Of a stretch of DNA of 64,000 bases, positions 17,537-25,289 are shown piece by piece (position 1 is the stretch's first letter; every line of letters starts with the position of its first letter). Source of the stretch: Candidatus Paceibacterota bacterium (GTDB lineage: Bacteria; Verrucomicrobiota; Verrucomicrobiia; Limisphaerales; UBA8199). The DNA is taken from NCBI GenBank assembly GCA_035452965.1, contig DAOTCE010000005.1, positions 235,523 through 299,522 of the forward strand. Direction: 5' to 3'. A model generated the notes under the pieces. It made no database searches and was not told the origin of the DNA. It saw only the letters and a program-made list of their open reading frames with translations. The translations under genes were made by a program, and so were the position numbers.

Positions 17537-19579
17537 TTACTGTGTCGGCGGAGGCAGGGGACTGCGAAGAGCAGGGGGCTGGGGGGCAAACACCTTCAAC
17601 GTGAAACCATCAACGTTCGCACTGGCGGCATAAAGAGTGAATGAAAAGTAATGCGCAACTTTGTTGAACGCGGGCAGGAGGGAGAAGTCCATCCAACCGT
17701 TGAGAGTCTCTTCCGGGCCGGTTATGCCTGGCAATCCGGGGAAGAGGCTGGGGCCAATGCCGTTGGTGGAAGCCCCCGGGGCATTCCTGGCGGTTTCGAA
17801 AGCGACGCGCATGGCGTCTGCCAGGTTGTCGTAGCCGAAAAGACCGGTGCCCAAGCCGCCAACCTTCTGGGCGGCGTCGATCAGGCCGGGGGTTTCGCGC
17901 AGAGCTTTGGTCTGGGCTTGGCCGCTGCGCAGGTACTCCTCAAGGAGCGGCGTGTCAGTGGATAGCGCAACGTAACCGCCACTGGCAGCCCAGCTTAAGG
18001 TGCGCGGCGGCGTCGCGTGGGTGCGGTTGGGGGCGAAGAAGGGCAGTGGGGGCGTCGGGAGTGAGTAGATCTTCCGGCCGAGGAACTCCCGTTCCGTGAG
18101 CATGTCGCCCTGGGGGAAGATTACAAACAGGCGTCTGAGGGCGACGGCCAGTTGGTCGGGGTTCGGCGAATTCATAAGAAGCACGGAGGAGGTGGCCTGC
18201 AACTCGGCCGGTGTATTGCCGCGCGGGGCACGTTCATAGCTGATGATGTCGTTGCCTAGGTTGGCGAGCAGGGTCTTCTTCAGGTCAAAGCCGGGGTCGT
18301 CGAGTTTGGCGCGGGCGCTGGCGGTGTCGAGGATCAGGCTGAGCGCGCTGAGGGCTTGCGAGGAAAGGTCGCTAATCATCTTCTCGAGGGTCGCCCAAGC
18401 CTTTGAGCCGTCCAGGCGCCACCGGAAGAACTGCGCGACATCCGCCGGGACGAACGGCGGCGGACCGGCTTCTTTGGCTGCGCTGGCGAGGACTTGAAAG
18501 ATGCCCTGGCGGTCGGCTTCCGGCACACCGAGGACGACCTGCAAGAGGGAACCCTCGTTGGAGTCCTGCAGGCTGAACGCGAGAGTCTTGCAGCCCGCCA
18601 ATCCGGTAGCATGAATGAACTTCTCGCGCTTGATGGGTTCCAGCGGGTCCGCAGGCTCGGAGGGTTTGGATTCCGAGGGCGGGCGTCCGAGAGCATCCAC
18701 AAAGACTTTCAGGTTCACCCAGCCGTAGAAAGGTGCATCACGGAACAGAGTTTGCCCGCTGGCTTGGTAGGCGGGTATTTCACTCAAGGTGGGAACTGAA
18801 CCGCCGGTAAGCCGAATGACTACTTTCTCGACGCCTTTGGTTGAGTTGCCCGCTACCAGCAGCGTGCCCACCTGGCCGATGACCAGCTCTTTGCTGGCGG
18901 TCAGTAGGACTGTGAGCATGTCCAGCAACATATCCTCGTTGCCGGATGATTTGACCGGGGCCTGAGTGATTTGCGGTCCTGAGGTGACAGGCGCGAACAC
19001 AGGTGGCCGCCAGAGGAACTTGGCCAGCGTTTTGGGGACATCGTTGCTCGTAATGGGAAAGACGGAGAACTCCAGATCGCGAATCTTCTCGGTCCTGGGG
19101 GATTTGCCGGTGGTCAGCCAATGCTTGCGAAACCCGGCGAGGTTGGTCCTGAGCAGGTCGGCCTTGTCCCGGGCATCGAGCAAGAGCAGGAAGCCGAGCG
19201 GCTGGTCGTCGCCTCCTTGCCAGGCGTTCCTGGTCACGGCGAATGTCACCTGACCCTGCGGCAGGCTGGCGCAAGAGTCCAGGCTCAAGTTGAGGTCGCG
19301 TTCAAGGGGCTTGGCAACTTCCTCACGCCAGCGCAAGAGGAACTTATCCCTGAGCGGCTTCAGGGCGGGGTCATTCCAGAGCCGGCTTTTGGGCGATCGT
19401 TGGCAGACCTGCCGGAACCTGGAGAAATCCGGCGCCGTCAACACGATGAGTGTGTCGTCGGGCAGCAGTTGTTCCGGGGCAGGAACAGCAGCGCCGGCGG
19501 GCGGGGTTAAAGTGACCAGGCAGGCGGCCAAAGCGCCGCACTGCAGCGATTTGGGCAAATCAGGAAGCACGCGCACCAC
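17537..19579 (-). CDS. Large secreted protein of unknown function (DUF3352-like)
   Basis: A 680-residue protein with a signal-like N-terminus (about 12-30) that lacks recognised catalytic motifs. It opens with LLPDDTLIVLTAPDFSRFR, resembling the start of DUF3352-type proteins in Verrucomicrobiota and Planctomycetota (a motif in which the proteome describes 'time-limited' envelope proteins is not established). It ends in a Pro-rich tail. It begins 11 bases after the stop of the S1C protease gene on the same strand, so the two are likely one transcript and may cooperate in envelope quality control; this is inference. Confidence 0.6.
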   Translation of the reverse strand: MVRVLPDLPKSLQCGALAACLVTLTPPAGAAVPAPEQLLPDDTLIVLTAPDFSRFRQVCQRSPKSRLWNDPALKPLRDKFLLRWREEVAKPLERDLNLSLDSCASLPQGQVTFAVTRNAWQGGDDQPLGFLLLLDARDKADLLRTNLAGFRKHWLTTGKSPRTEKIRDLEFSVFPITSNDVPKTLAKFLWRPPVFAPVTSGPQITQAPVKSSGNEDMLLDMLTVLLTASKELVIGQVGTLLVAGNSTKGVEKVVIRLTGGSVPTLSEIPAYQASGQTLFRDAPFYGWVNLKVFVDALGRPPSESKPSEPADPLEPIKREKFIHATGLAGCKTLAFSLQDSNEGSLLQVVLGVPEADRQGIFQVLASAAKEAGPPPFVPADVAQFFRWRLDGSKAWATLEKMISDLSSQALSALSLILDTASARAKLDDPGFDLKKTLLANLGNDIISYERAPRGNTPAELQATSSVLLMNSPNPDQLAVALRRLFVIFPQGDMLTEREFLGRKIYSLPTPPLPFFAPNRTHATPPRTLSWAASGGYVALSTDTPLLEEYLRSGQAQTKALRETPGLIDAAQKVGGLGTGLFGYDNLADAMRVAFETARNAPGASTNGIGPSLFPGLPGITGPEETLNGWMDFSLLPAFNKVAHYFSFTLYAASANVDGFTLKVFAPQPPALRSPLPPPTQ

Positions 19580-19590
19580 GTAGGTTGGGC

Positions 19591-20580
19591 CTACTCCTCC
19601 ACCCGCGTTTGCCTGGTGCGGCTGGGTGGTTCGAGATAGCGATAGGGATTGCTGGGATTGTCGTTGGCATAGGCGAACGCGTCGCGATGGTCGAGAAAGT
19701 ACCTGACAGTCTCGACCGGGATGGCGAAGCCAAGCCCCTCGCCGGCAGTGACTTTCATGTTCGTCACGCCCATTACCTCCCCGCTCAAGTTAAACAGCGG
19801 CCCGCCACTGTTGCCGGGATTGATTTGCGCGGTGGTTTGCAGGTAGAGCAGCCCGCCCACTTCACGGGTCTTGGTGCTGAGGATGCCCTCGGTGACGGTG
19901 CGCTCCAACCCCAATGGACTGCCGATGGCGAACACCCGCTCGCCCACCGAAAGTCCATCGGAGCTGCCCAGGGGGACGTAGCGAAACTTTGGCGCGTCCT
20001 TGTCCTCCACCCGCAGCAACGCCAGGTCGGCGAATTTGTTCAAGGCGATAATACGCACTTGTTTATAAGTCTTCCGATCGAGTTGGCCCTCCTTCTGATG
20101 GTACACCTCGACGGTAATCTGGGTCTCGCCTTCGATAACATGGAAGTTGGTGATCAGGAAGCCATCCTCGTTGAGGAAGAAACCGGAGCCGAGACCGCCT
20201 GGCGTGCGCACCTGGACCACGGCTTCGCCGATTTGATTCACTAGTTCGAGCACGGTGCGGGCGGGAGTAGGCTTGGCGGGGGTGGAGTAGAATCCGGCTT
20301 TGGGATCGGCAGTATCCGTGGCGGCGGTGGCGACGGCAGACTTGGACCCGCGTTTGGAGCGGGGCACAGGCGCCGGGCTGTCGCTCCTCAATATCTTGAT
20401 CACTTGATTGCGCGGGATGACCAACACGGTATAACCGATGTCCACGGCGATATGATCGGACTTCTCCGCCAGTACCTTTCCGGTGATCGCGGCTTTGTCT
20501 TTCAACTGGATGGTGTCCGCAAGGGCGCAGGACAGACCGCACGCGACAAGGGCTGACACAAACTGGCGCGGTCGTAACAT
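19591..20580 (-). CDS. S1C (DegP/HtrA-like) serine protease
   Basis: A 329-residue exported protease. After a signal peptide (about 1-21) comes a short beta-rich segment (TIQLKDKAAITGKVL) and a linker, then a trypsin-like domain with the triad His in ITNFHVIEG (about 145), Asp in FADLALLRV (about 187) and Ser in NPGNSGGPLFN (about 260). There is no PDZ domain after the protease fold, unlike DegP/DegS, so substrate selection must differ. The N-terminal segment resembles short envelope stress sensors seen in PVC bacteria (weak). The downstream 680-residue gene is 11 bases away. Confidence 0.85.
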   Translation of the reverse strand: MLRPRQFVSALVACGLSCALADTIQLKDKAAITGKVLAEKSDHIAVDIGYTVLVIPRNQVIKILRSDSPAPVPRSKRGSKSAVATAATDTADPKAGFYSTPAKPTPARTVLELVNQIGEAVVQVRTPGGLGSGFFLNEDGFLITNFHVIEGETQITVEVYHQKEGQLDRKTYKQVRIIALNKFADLALLRVEDKDAPKFRYVPLGSSDGLSVGERVFAIGSPLGLERTVTEGILSTKTREVGGLLYLQTTAQINPGNSGGPLFNLSGEVMGVTNMKVTAGEGLGFAIPVETVRYFLDHRDAFAYANDNPSNPYRYLEPPSRTRQTRVEE

Positions 20581-20735
20581 AACCAGAAATTACTCAGGCA
20601 GGGCGGCGTTGACAAGCAAGCAGCCCGGCAGGGCTTGGCAAGGGGCTCGCAGCGGCCGAAGAAGGCAACAGCATGCAGGTCCCCCCACTCCAAAGCCGAA
20701 TACGGCGATGGGACGGTGCCAATCCTGCTGGTATA

Positions 20736-20779
20736 CGGTGTGGTTCCCATGGGGGTCGGCCCCCATGGGAACCACACCG
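20736..20779. repeat. Perfect 20-bp inverted repeat with 4-base loop
   Basis: Arms at 20736-20755 and 20760-20779 are perfect complements and the loop is TCGG. No T-run follows on either strand, so it is not a classical intrinsic terminator. It contains the palindromic core CCCATGGG in both arms. It may be a protein-binding site, an RNA hairpin or a remnant of a palindromic repeat family. Confidence 0.85.
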
Positions 20780-20908
20780 GGGCATAACAGGTGTCGCAGC
20801 GTTGCCGCACCGGGGCGGCTATTCGATCCAGGAGTAGTGGACTGTGGTTCTTTAGCAGTTTGGATGGGGCATGCGAGAAAAAGAGATGAATTCACAGAAA
20901 AATAGCTA

Positions 20909-20936
20909 TTGCCACATATCACGGGGTTGGTATCTT
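20909..20936 (+). promoter_or_regulatory. Possible sigma-70-type promoter for rpsB-tsf
   Basis: TTGCCA (20909-20914) and TATCTT (20931-20936) are separated by 16 bp, each matching four or five of six consensus bases. It is about 170 bp upstream of the rpsB start, leaving a long leader. Judged by eye only. Confidence 0.3.
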
Positions 20937-21108
20937 ACGCAGCCCCTTCTCCAAGGTTGGGTGGAGAAGCACCCGGCCGAACGGGAAGGGGTGAACGGCC
21001 TTAATTGCCTGCGCCGGTCGGCGCGGGGGGCCACAACAACATTGTGATTAATCCCGTGTTCCGCGGGATGGTTCGCCCGGTGGGCGGACTTTTAACCAAA
21101 GGAAACCT

Positions 21109-21930
21109 GTGATTAGTATTGGAGTTAAGGAATTGTTGGATGCTGGGGTCCATTTCGGACATCAGACGCGGCGGTGGAATCCCAAGATGAAGCCGTTCAT
21201 CTTTGATGCACGCAACGGGATTCACATTATTGATCTCAGCAAAACGATCAACCAACTGGAAGAGGCGTGCAACTTCCTCGGTTCCACGGTGGCCAAGGGC
21301 GGCAAGGTGCTCTTTGTGGGCACGAAGAAGCAGGCGCAACAGGCGATCAAGTTGACGGCCAAGGAAAGCGGGCAGTACTATGTGACCGAACGCTGGCTGG
21401 GAGGCACGCTGACGAATTTTGCCACCATCAAGCGCTCAATCGCGCGACTCAAGGAGATTGAGAAGATGGAGGCCGACGGCACCATTAACCAATACGTCAA
21501 ACAGGAACAATCGGTGATCCGCCGGGAGGCAGCGCGGCTGGTCAAGTTCTTTGAGGGGATTCAAGCCATGGACAAGCTGCCGGGGGCGATGTTCGTGGTG
21601 GATATCAAGCGTGAGCGCAATGCGGTGGCGGAGGCGCGGCGCCTTAAGATTCCCGTCGTGGCGGTGGTGGATACCAACTGCGACCCGGACCTGGTGGATT
21701 ATCCCGTTGCCGGCAACGATGATGCCATCCGCGCGGTGCGCTTGATTCTGGCAATGGTCTCCCAGACGGTCACGCAAGCGCAAGCGGAATACGAAACCAG
21801 GTACGCACGGCGCAAGACGGTCGAGAAGGTCGCGGAAGCGGTTCCGGAAGCGGGAGCAGAAGGGGCGCCAGCCAGTCCCGTTGTGGCAGCGCCGAACGCT
21901 CCGACGGCCACCACGGTTCCGCCTGCCTAG
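21109..21930 (+). CDS. rpsB: 30S ribosomal protein S2
   Basis: A 273-residue ribosomal protein needed for S1 binding to the small subunit. It has the S2 signatures LLDAGVHFGHQTRRWNPKM (about 8-26) and the second pattern around VVDTNCDPDLVDYPVAGNDD (about 185-204). The start is a GTG at 21109 preceded by AAGGAAA at about the right distance. The last 40 residues are a low-complexity Ala/Pro/Val extension seen in many S2 proteins. tsf follows 103 bases downstream, the standard order. Confidence 0.97.
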   Translation: MISIGVKELLDAGVHFGHQTRRWNPKMKPFIFDARNGIHIIDLSKTINQLEEACNFLGSTVAKGGKVLFVGTKKQAQQAIKLTAKESGQYYVTERWLGGTLTNFATIKRSIARLKEIEKMEADGTINQYVKQEQSVIRREAARLVKFFEGIQAMDKLPGAMFVVDIKRERNAVAEARRLKIPVVAVVDTNCDPDLVDYPVAGNDDAIRAVRLILAMVSQTVTQAQAEYETRYARRKTVEKVAEAVPEAGAEGAPASPVVAAPNAPTATTVPPA

Positions 21931-22033
21931 TCCGTGTTGGGAACGCGGTCCGGTCGTGGCGGCCGGGTCCGTGTTCTCCCTTTGTAAGCGAGAGCAGTCT
22001 TCAACAGTTTACTTAAGACAGAAAGCTATTTCT

Positions 22034-22873
22034 ATGGCTGAAATCAATGCGGCCCTGGTGGCCAAGCTGCGCGGGATGACCGGCGCGGGGATGATGGAAT
22101 GTAAGAAGGCCCTGACCGAGGCGAATGGCGACCTCAGCAAGGCGGTGGATATTCTGCGGAAGGCGGGAACGGTGACCGCCGGCAAGATTGCCGCGCGCGA
22201 GGCCCGGGAGGGCGTCATTACGCAGTACATAGCCCCGGGCGGCCGAGTCGGTTTGCTGGTGGAAGTGAACTGCCAGACGGATTTCGTCGCGCGCAACGAG
22301 ATATTTCGCGGTTTTGCCGACGAAGTGGCCAAACGGCTCGCAGCCGATGCGAACGCAAACCTGGAAGCTGAACGCGAGGCGACAGTGGCGAAGATCCGCG
22401 AGAACATCAAGATCCCACGCCACGCGCGAATGGAAGTGGCCGGCAACGGCATGGTCGCCGCCTACATTCATACCGGTGCCAAGGTCGGTGTGCTGGTAGA
22501 AGTCGGCGCGGGCAAAGAGGAGACTGTGGCCAAGGACGATTTCAAGCAGCTTGTAAAGGACATCACGCTTCAGATTGCGGCCGGGCATCCCTATACGGTG
22601 TCACGCGAACAGGTGCCGGCAGATGTGCTCGCGAAGGAGAAAGAGATCGCGGCGGAACAGTTTAAGAACAAGCCGCCACAGGCCATTGCCAAGATCGTCG
22701 ACGGCAAGCTGGAGAAGTTTTATCAATCCTACTGCTTGGTGGATCAGGGATTTGTGAAGAAGAACTCCGAAATCTCCGTCAAGGAGCACGTGGGTTCCGT
22801 CGCCAAGCAATTGGGTGACGAGATCACCATTCGCCGGTTCGTCCGGTTCCAGATTGGCGAGGCGGCAGCCTAG
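22034..22873 (+). CDS. tsf: Elongation factor Ts
   Basis: A 279-residue guanine nucleotide exchange factor for EF-Tu. The N-terminal UBA-like part has LRGMTGAGMMECKKAL (about 11-26), followed by VEVNCQTDFVARNEIF (about 77-92), the EF-Tu contact region with the TDFV motif, and a second core repeat. Length is normal. The ATG at 22034 gives the family N-terminus; the frame upstream reads into the rpsB 3' end and is not coding. No pyrH follows. Confidence 0.97.
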   Translation: MAEINAALVAKLRGMTGAGMMECKKALTEANGDLSKAVDILRKAGTVTAGKIAAREAREGVITQYIAPGGRVGLLVEVNCQTDFVARNEIFRGFADEVAKRLAADANANLEAEREATVAKIRENIKIPRHARMEVAGNGMVAAYIHTGAKVGVLVEVGAGKEETVAKDDFKQLVKDITLQIAAGHPYTVSREQVPADVLAKEKEIAAEQFKNKPPQAIAKIVDGKLEKFYQSYCLVDQGFVKKNSEISVKEHVGSVAKQLGDEITIRRFVRFQIGEAAA

Positions 22874-23183
22874 CCAGGAATTGAACAATTCAAGTAGCGG
22901 GCCTCCCTTCGCGCGCCCTGATTTGTTGGCTCTCTTGAGAATTCGTTATCGCGGCTAGCATAAGCCCGCGTGAACCTCAGGAGCGGGGTGCGTTTCCGAT
23001 GGCAGCACCAGTTGCCATTTCGCAAAGCTGGACTCCGGTCGGCGTGCAACCTGCAGGACCATTTGGAATGAGCACCATGCAGAAATGTCCAGGGGGGCGC
23101 TGGAGATTGGCTGAAAGAACAGGCTTTACTAGGGGATGCTTAGCTGGTTAAAGTGGAGTTAAGCTCATTAGGGTGTATTGCGG
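22874..23183. other. Intergenic region after tsf
   Basis: A 310-bp gap. An inverted repeat GAATTGAACAATTC (22878-22891) lies just after the tsf stop but lacks a T-run. No gene, known RNA or repeat is recognised in the rest. Confidence 0.45.
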
Positions 23184-25127
23184 ATGAGTAAATTCACATT
23201 GAAATGCGCGGTCTGCCTGACTGTGCTGGTCTCTAGCCTGCACTGGCGCAGCGTCGCCGTTACATTTCAAGGCGCGCAGACCAATCAGGTGATTGACGGA
23301 TTTGGGGTCAACATCAACTACCGAAGTTGGAACGGCAATGAGCTTCAGCCGGTAGTCGACGCGCTTATTGACCAGGCCGGAATGACGCACTTCCGTGTTG
23401 TTTACGAGCCCACCGACTGGGAGGCTGCCAACGATGATGCGGACCCGAATGTCTTTAATTGGTCCTATTACAACGGGATTTACAGCTCGACTGAGTTCAT
23501 GCGGCTGTGGAATCTATTTGCTTACCTAAACTCCCGTGGCATCACCAATGGCGCCTTCTTCAACTTCATGGGCTGGGGGCCTGGCTGGATGACGAAACCC
23601 GATACGACCTCGGGTTCGCTGAAACCGGGGATGGAGTCAGAGTGGGCCGAGATGATCGCCTCGATGCTTGTCTATGCCCGTAACACGATGGGGCTGCAAT
23701 TCAGCCTGGTCGCTCCGGATAATGAGCCGGATTTACTAACATACCCGGAGGGCATCCATATACCAACGGCGAGCCAATACGCCAACGCGCTGCACAAACT
23801 TGCGATCAGGTTGAATTCCGCCGGTATTGGTGACGTGGGATTTGTCGGCCCGGACGTCTCGGCGGGCGGCACAACCTACATGCCGGAGATGATGGCCGAT
23901 CCGGTGATCATGGCAAAGCTGAAGCATTTTGGGGTGCACAGCTACAATTCGGGCGGCCAAGGCTCGTCCGGTGTGCGTTCCTACATTGCAAACTCGGCTT
24001 ACGCCGATCGCACGTTTTGGCTTACGGAATTTGGCGTGATGTGCCAACCGTGTGAAGATGGAATAAGGGGTAACAACGATTGGAGCTATGCTCGTGGGAC
24101 GGTGGAGTATCTGCTCGCTCACCTCTTGAATGGGGCATCTGGGAGCCAAGTGTGGGAGGGTTACGATAGCAGATACGCGCATGGCCCGGCATATAATGGT
24201 GTTAGCGGAACCAACAAGTGGAGTTATTGGGGGCTCATTGCAGTGGATAATCCCACTAATACGCCAAAGACCTATACTCCGCGCAAGCAGTTTTACACCC
24301 ACGCCCAGGTAAGCAGGTGGGTGCGCCCCGGCGCCCAACGAATTAACGTGACCGGGGCGACTTCGCCCTTTTCACCATTGCTGGCGTTCAAGCATACGGC
24401 TTTGGATCAGCTGACCATTGTGGGCATCAACACCTCGGGTAGCGGTGCCACGTTGAAAGGCACGAATGCTTCATTGCTCGTTGTGCCGCACCTTGATCTT
24501 TACTACACCTCGGCCACGACGAATCTCGCCTGGGGCAGTCGTGTGCCGGTCACCAACGGCACGTTTAGCGCCACCATCCCTGCCAATTGCGTGTTCACAC
24601 TGACCTATTCCAAGCCGTCGCCGGTGGTGGTGACAACCACCAACCTGCCTTCAGCGAAGGTGGGGGAGAACTACTCGTTTACTCTGAATGCCATCGGAGG
24701 AATTGCGCCATATCTGTGGGGCCTGGCCACAAATGTCTCCACGCCGGCCGGTTTGACGCTCGCTACCAATGGAGTGCTTTCGGGCGTGCCCTCCACGGCC
24801 GGACAGTTTGTCATTCCAGTGGTCGTGACCGATGCCGTCAGTGAGCAAGTCAGCCAGGAAGTGGGCCTGGGGATAGTGGAAGTGGTAGTTCTGACTCTGG
24901 ACGCTCCCACGCAGACGGCTGCTGAAATTGAAAATGTGGGTTTCAGACTGACCTTCTCAGCGAACCTGCCCGGGACATATCTTATCCAGCGGGCGCCTGA
25001 CTTCAGTGCCTGGGAAGAGGTTTCGGAAGTGGTGTACACGAACGGCGTGGTGCAATTGACGAATCGCATTGATGCCGGCACCAGCCGCCTGTATTACCGG
25101 GCAGCTCCTCCCAGCGCTGCCCAGTGA
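23184..25127 (+). CDS. Secreted glycoside hydrolase, GH30-like (clan GH-A), with Ig-like and C-terminal domains
   Basis: A 647-residue exported enzyme: signal peptide (about 1-25); a (beta/alpha)8 catalytic domain starting IDGFGVNINYRSW with acid/base Glu in APDNEPDLL (about 178) and nucleophile Glu in FWLTEFGVM (about 280); a beta-sandwich (about 390-470); a putative Ig domain (He_PIG type) with LPSAKVGENYSFTLNAIGG and LSGVPSTAGQF (about 480-555); and a C-terminal segment with FSAWEEV and RLYYRA. The IDGFG opening and the NEP/E pair fit GH30-like endo-glycanases (xylan, beta-1,6-galactan or glucan). The linkage specificity is not deducible. The ATG at 23184 is preferred to a TTG two codons earlier. 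Confidence 0.75.
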   Translation: MSKFTLKCAVCLTVLVSSLHWRSVAVTFQGAQTNQVIDGFGVNINYRSWNGNELQPVVDALIDQAGMTHFRVVYEPTDWEAANDDADPNVFNWSYYNGIYSSTEFMRLWNLFAYLNSRGITNGAFFNFMGWGPGWMTKPDTTSGSLKPGMESEWAEMIASMLVYARNTMGLQFSLVAPDNEPDLLTYPEGIHIPTASQYANALHKLAIRLNSAGIGDVGFVGPDVSAGGTTYMPEMMADPVIMAKLKHFGVHSYNSGGQGSSGVRSYIANSAYADRTFWLTEFGVMCQPCEDGIRGNNDWSYARGTVEYLLAHLLNGASGSQVWEGYDSRYAHGPAYNGVSGTNKWSYWGLIAVDNPTNTPKTYTPRKQFYTHAQVSRWVRPGAQRINVTGATSPFSPLLAFKHTALDQLTIVGINTSGSGATLKGTNASLLVVPHLDLYYTSATTNLAWGSRVPVTNGTFSATIPANCVFTLTYSKPSPVVVTTTNLPSAKVGENYSFTLNAIGGIAPYLWGLATNVSTPAGLTLATNGVLSGVPSTAGQFVIPVVVTDAVSEQVSQEVGLGIVEVVVLTLDAPTQTAAEIENVGFRLTFSANLPGTYLIQRAPDFSAWEEVSEVVYTNGVVQLTNRIDAGTSRLYYRAAPPSAAQ

Positions 25128-25289
25128 GAAATCCCGACGCACCGGGCTGTTGGGTAAGTTCAGGGGTTGCGGACTCGTGGTGGCAATTGCGCAAGCACCA
25201 TTAGAAAAGGCGCTCCGCTCGAAGTGCGGGGATTACGTTCCCGACCTAAGCGCGCCGTGCGCAAAACGACTTGAGGTGAGAGCATTACG

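Larger units (their letters stand above)
20581..21108. other. Intergenic region upstream of rpsB with a perfect hairpin
   Basis: This 528-bp gap lies between the divergent S1C protease and rpsB genes. It holds a perfect inverted repeat (20736-20779), a possible promoter (20909-20936) and a leader with GC-rich potential stems (about 21030-21090). I see no coding frame with family support. The leader could carry an S2-responsive autoregulatory structure, as is known for other bacterial rpsB leaders, but no specific consensus was matched. Confidence 0.5.
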
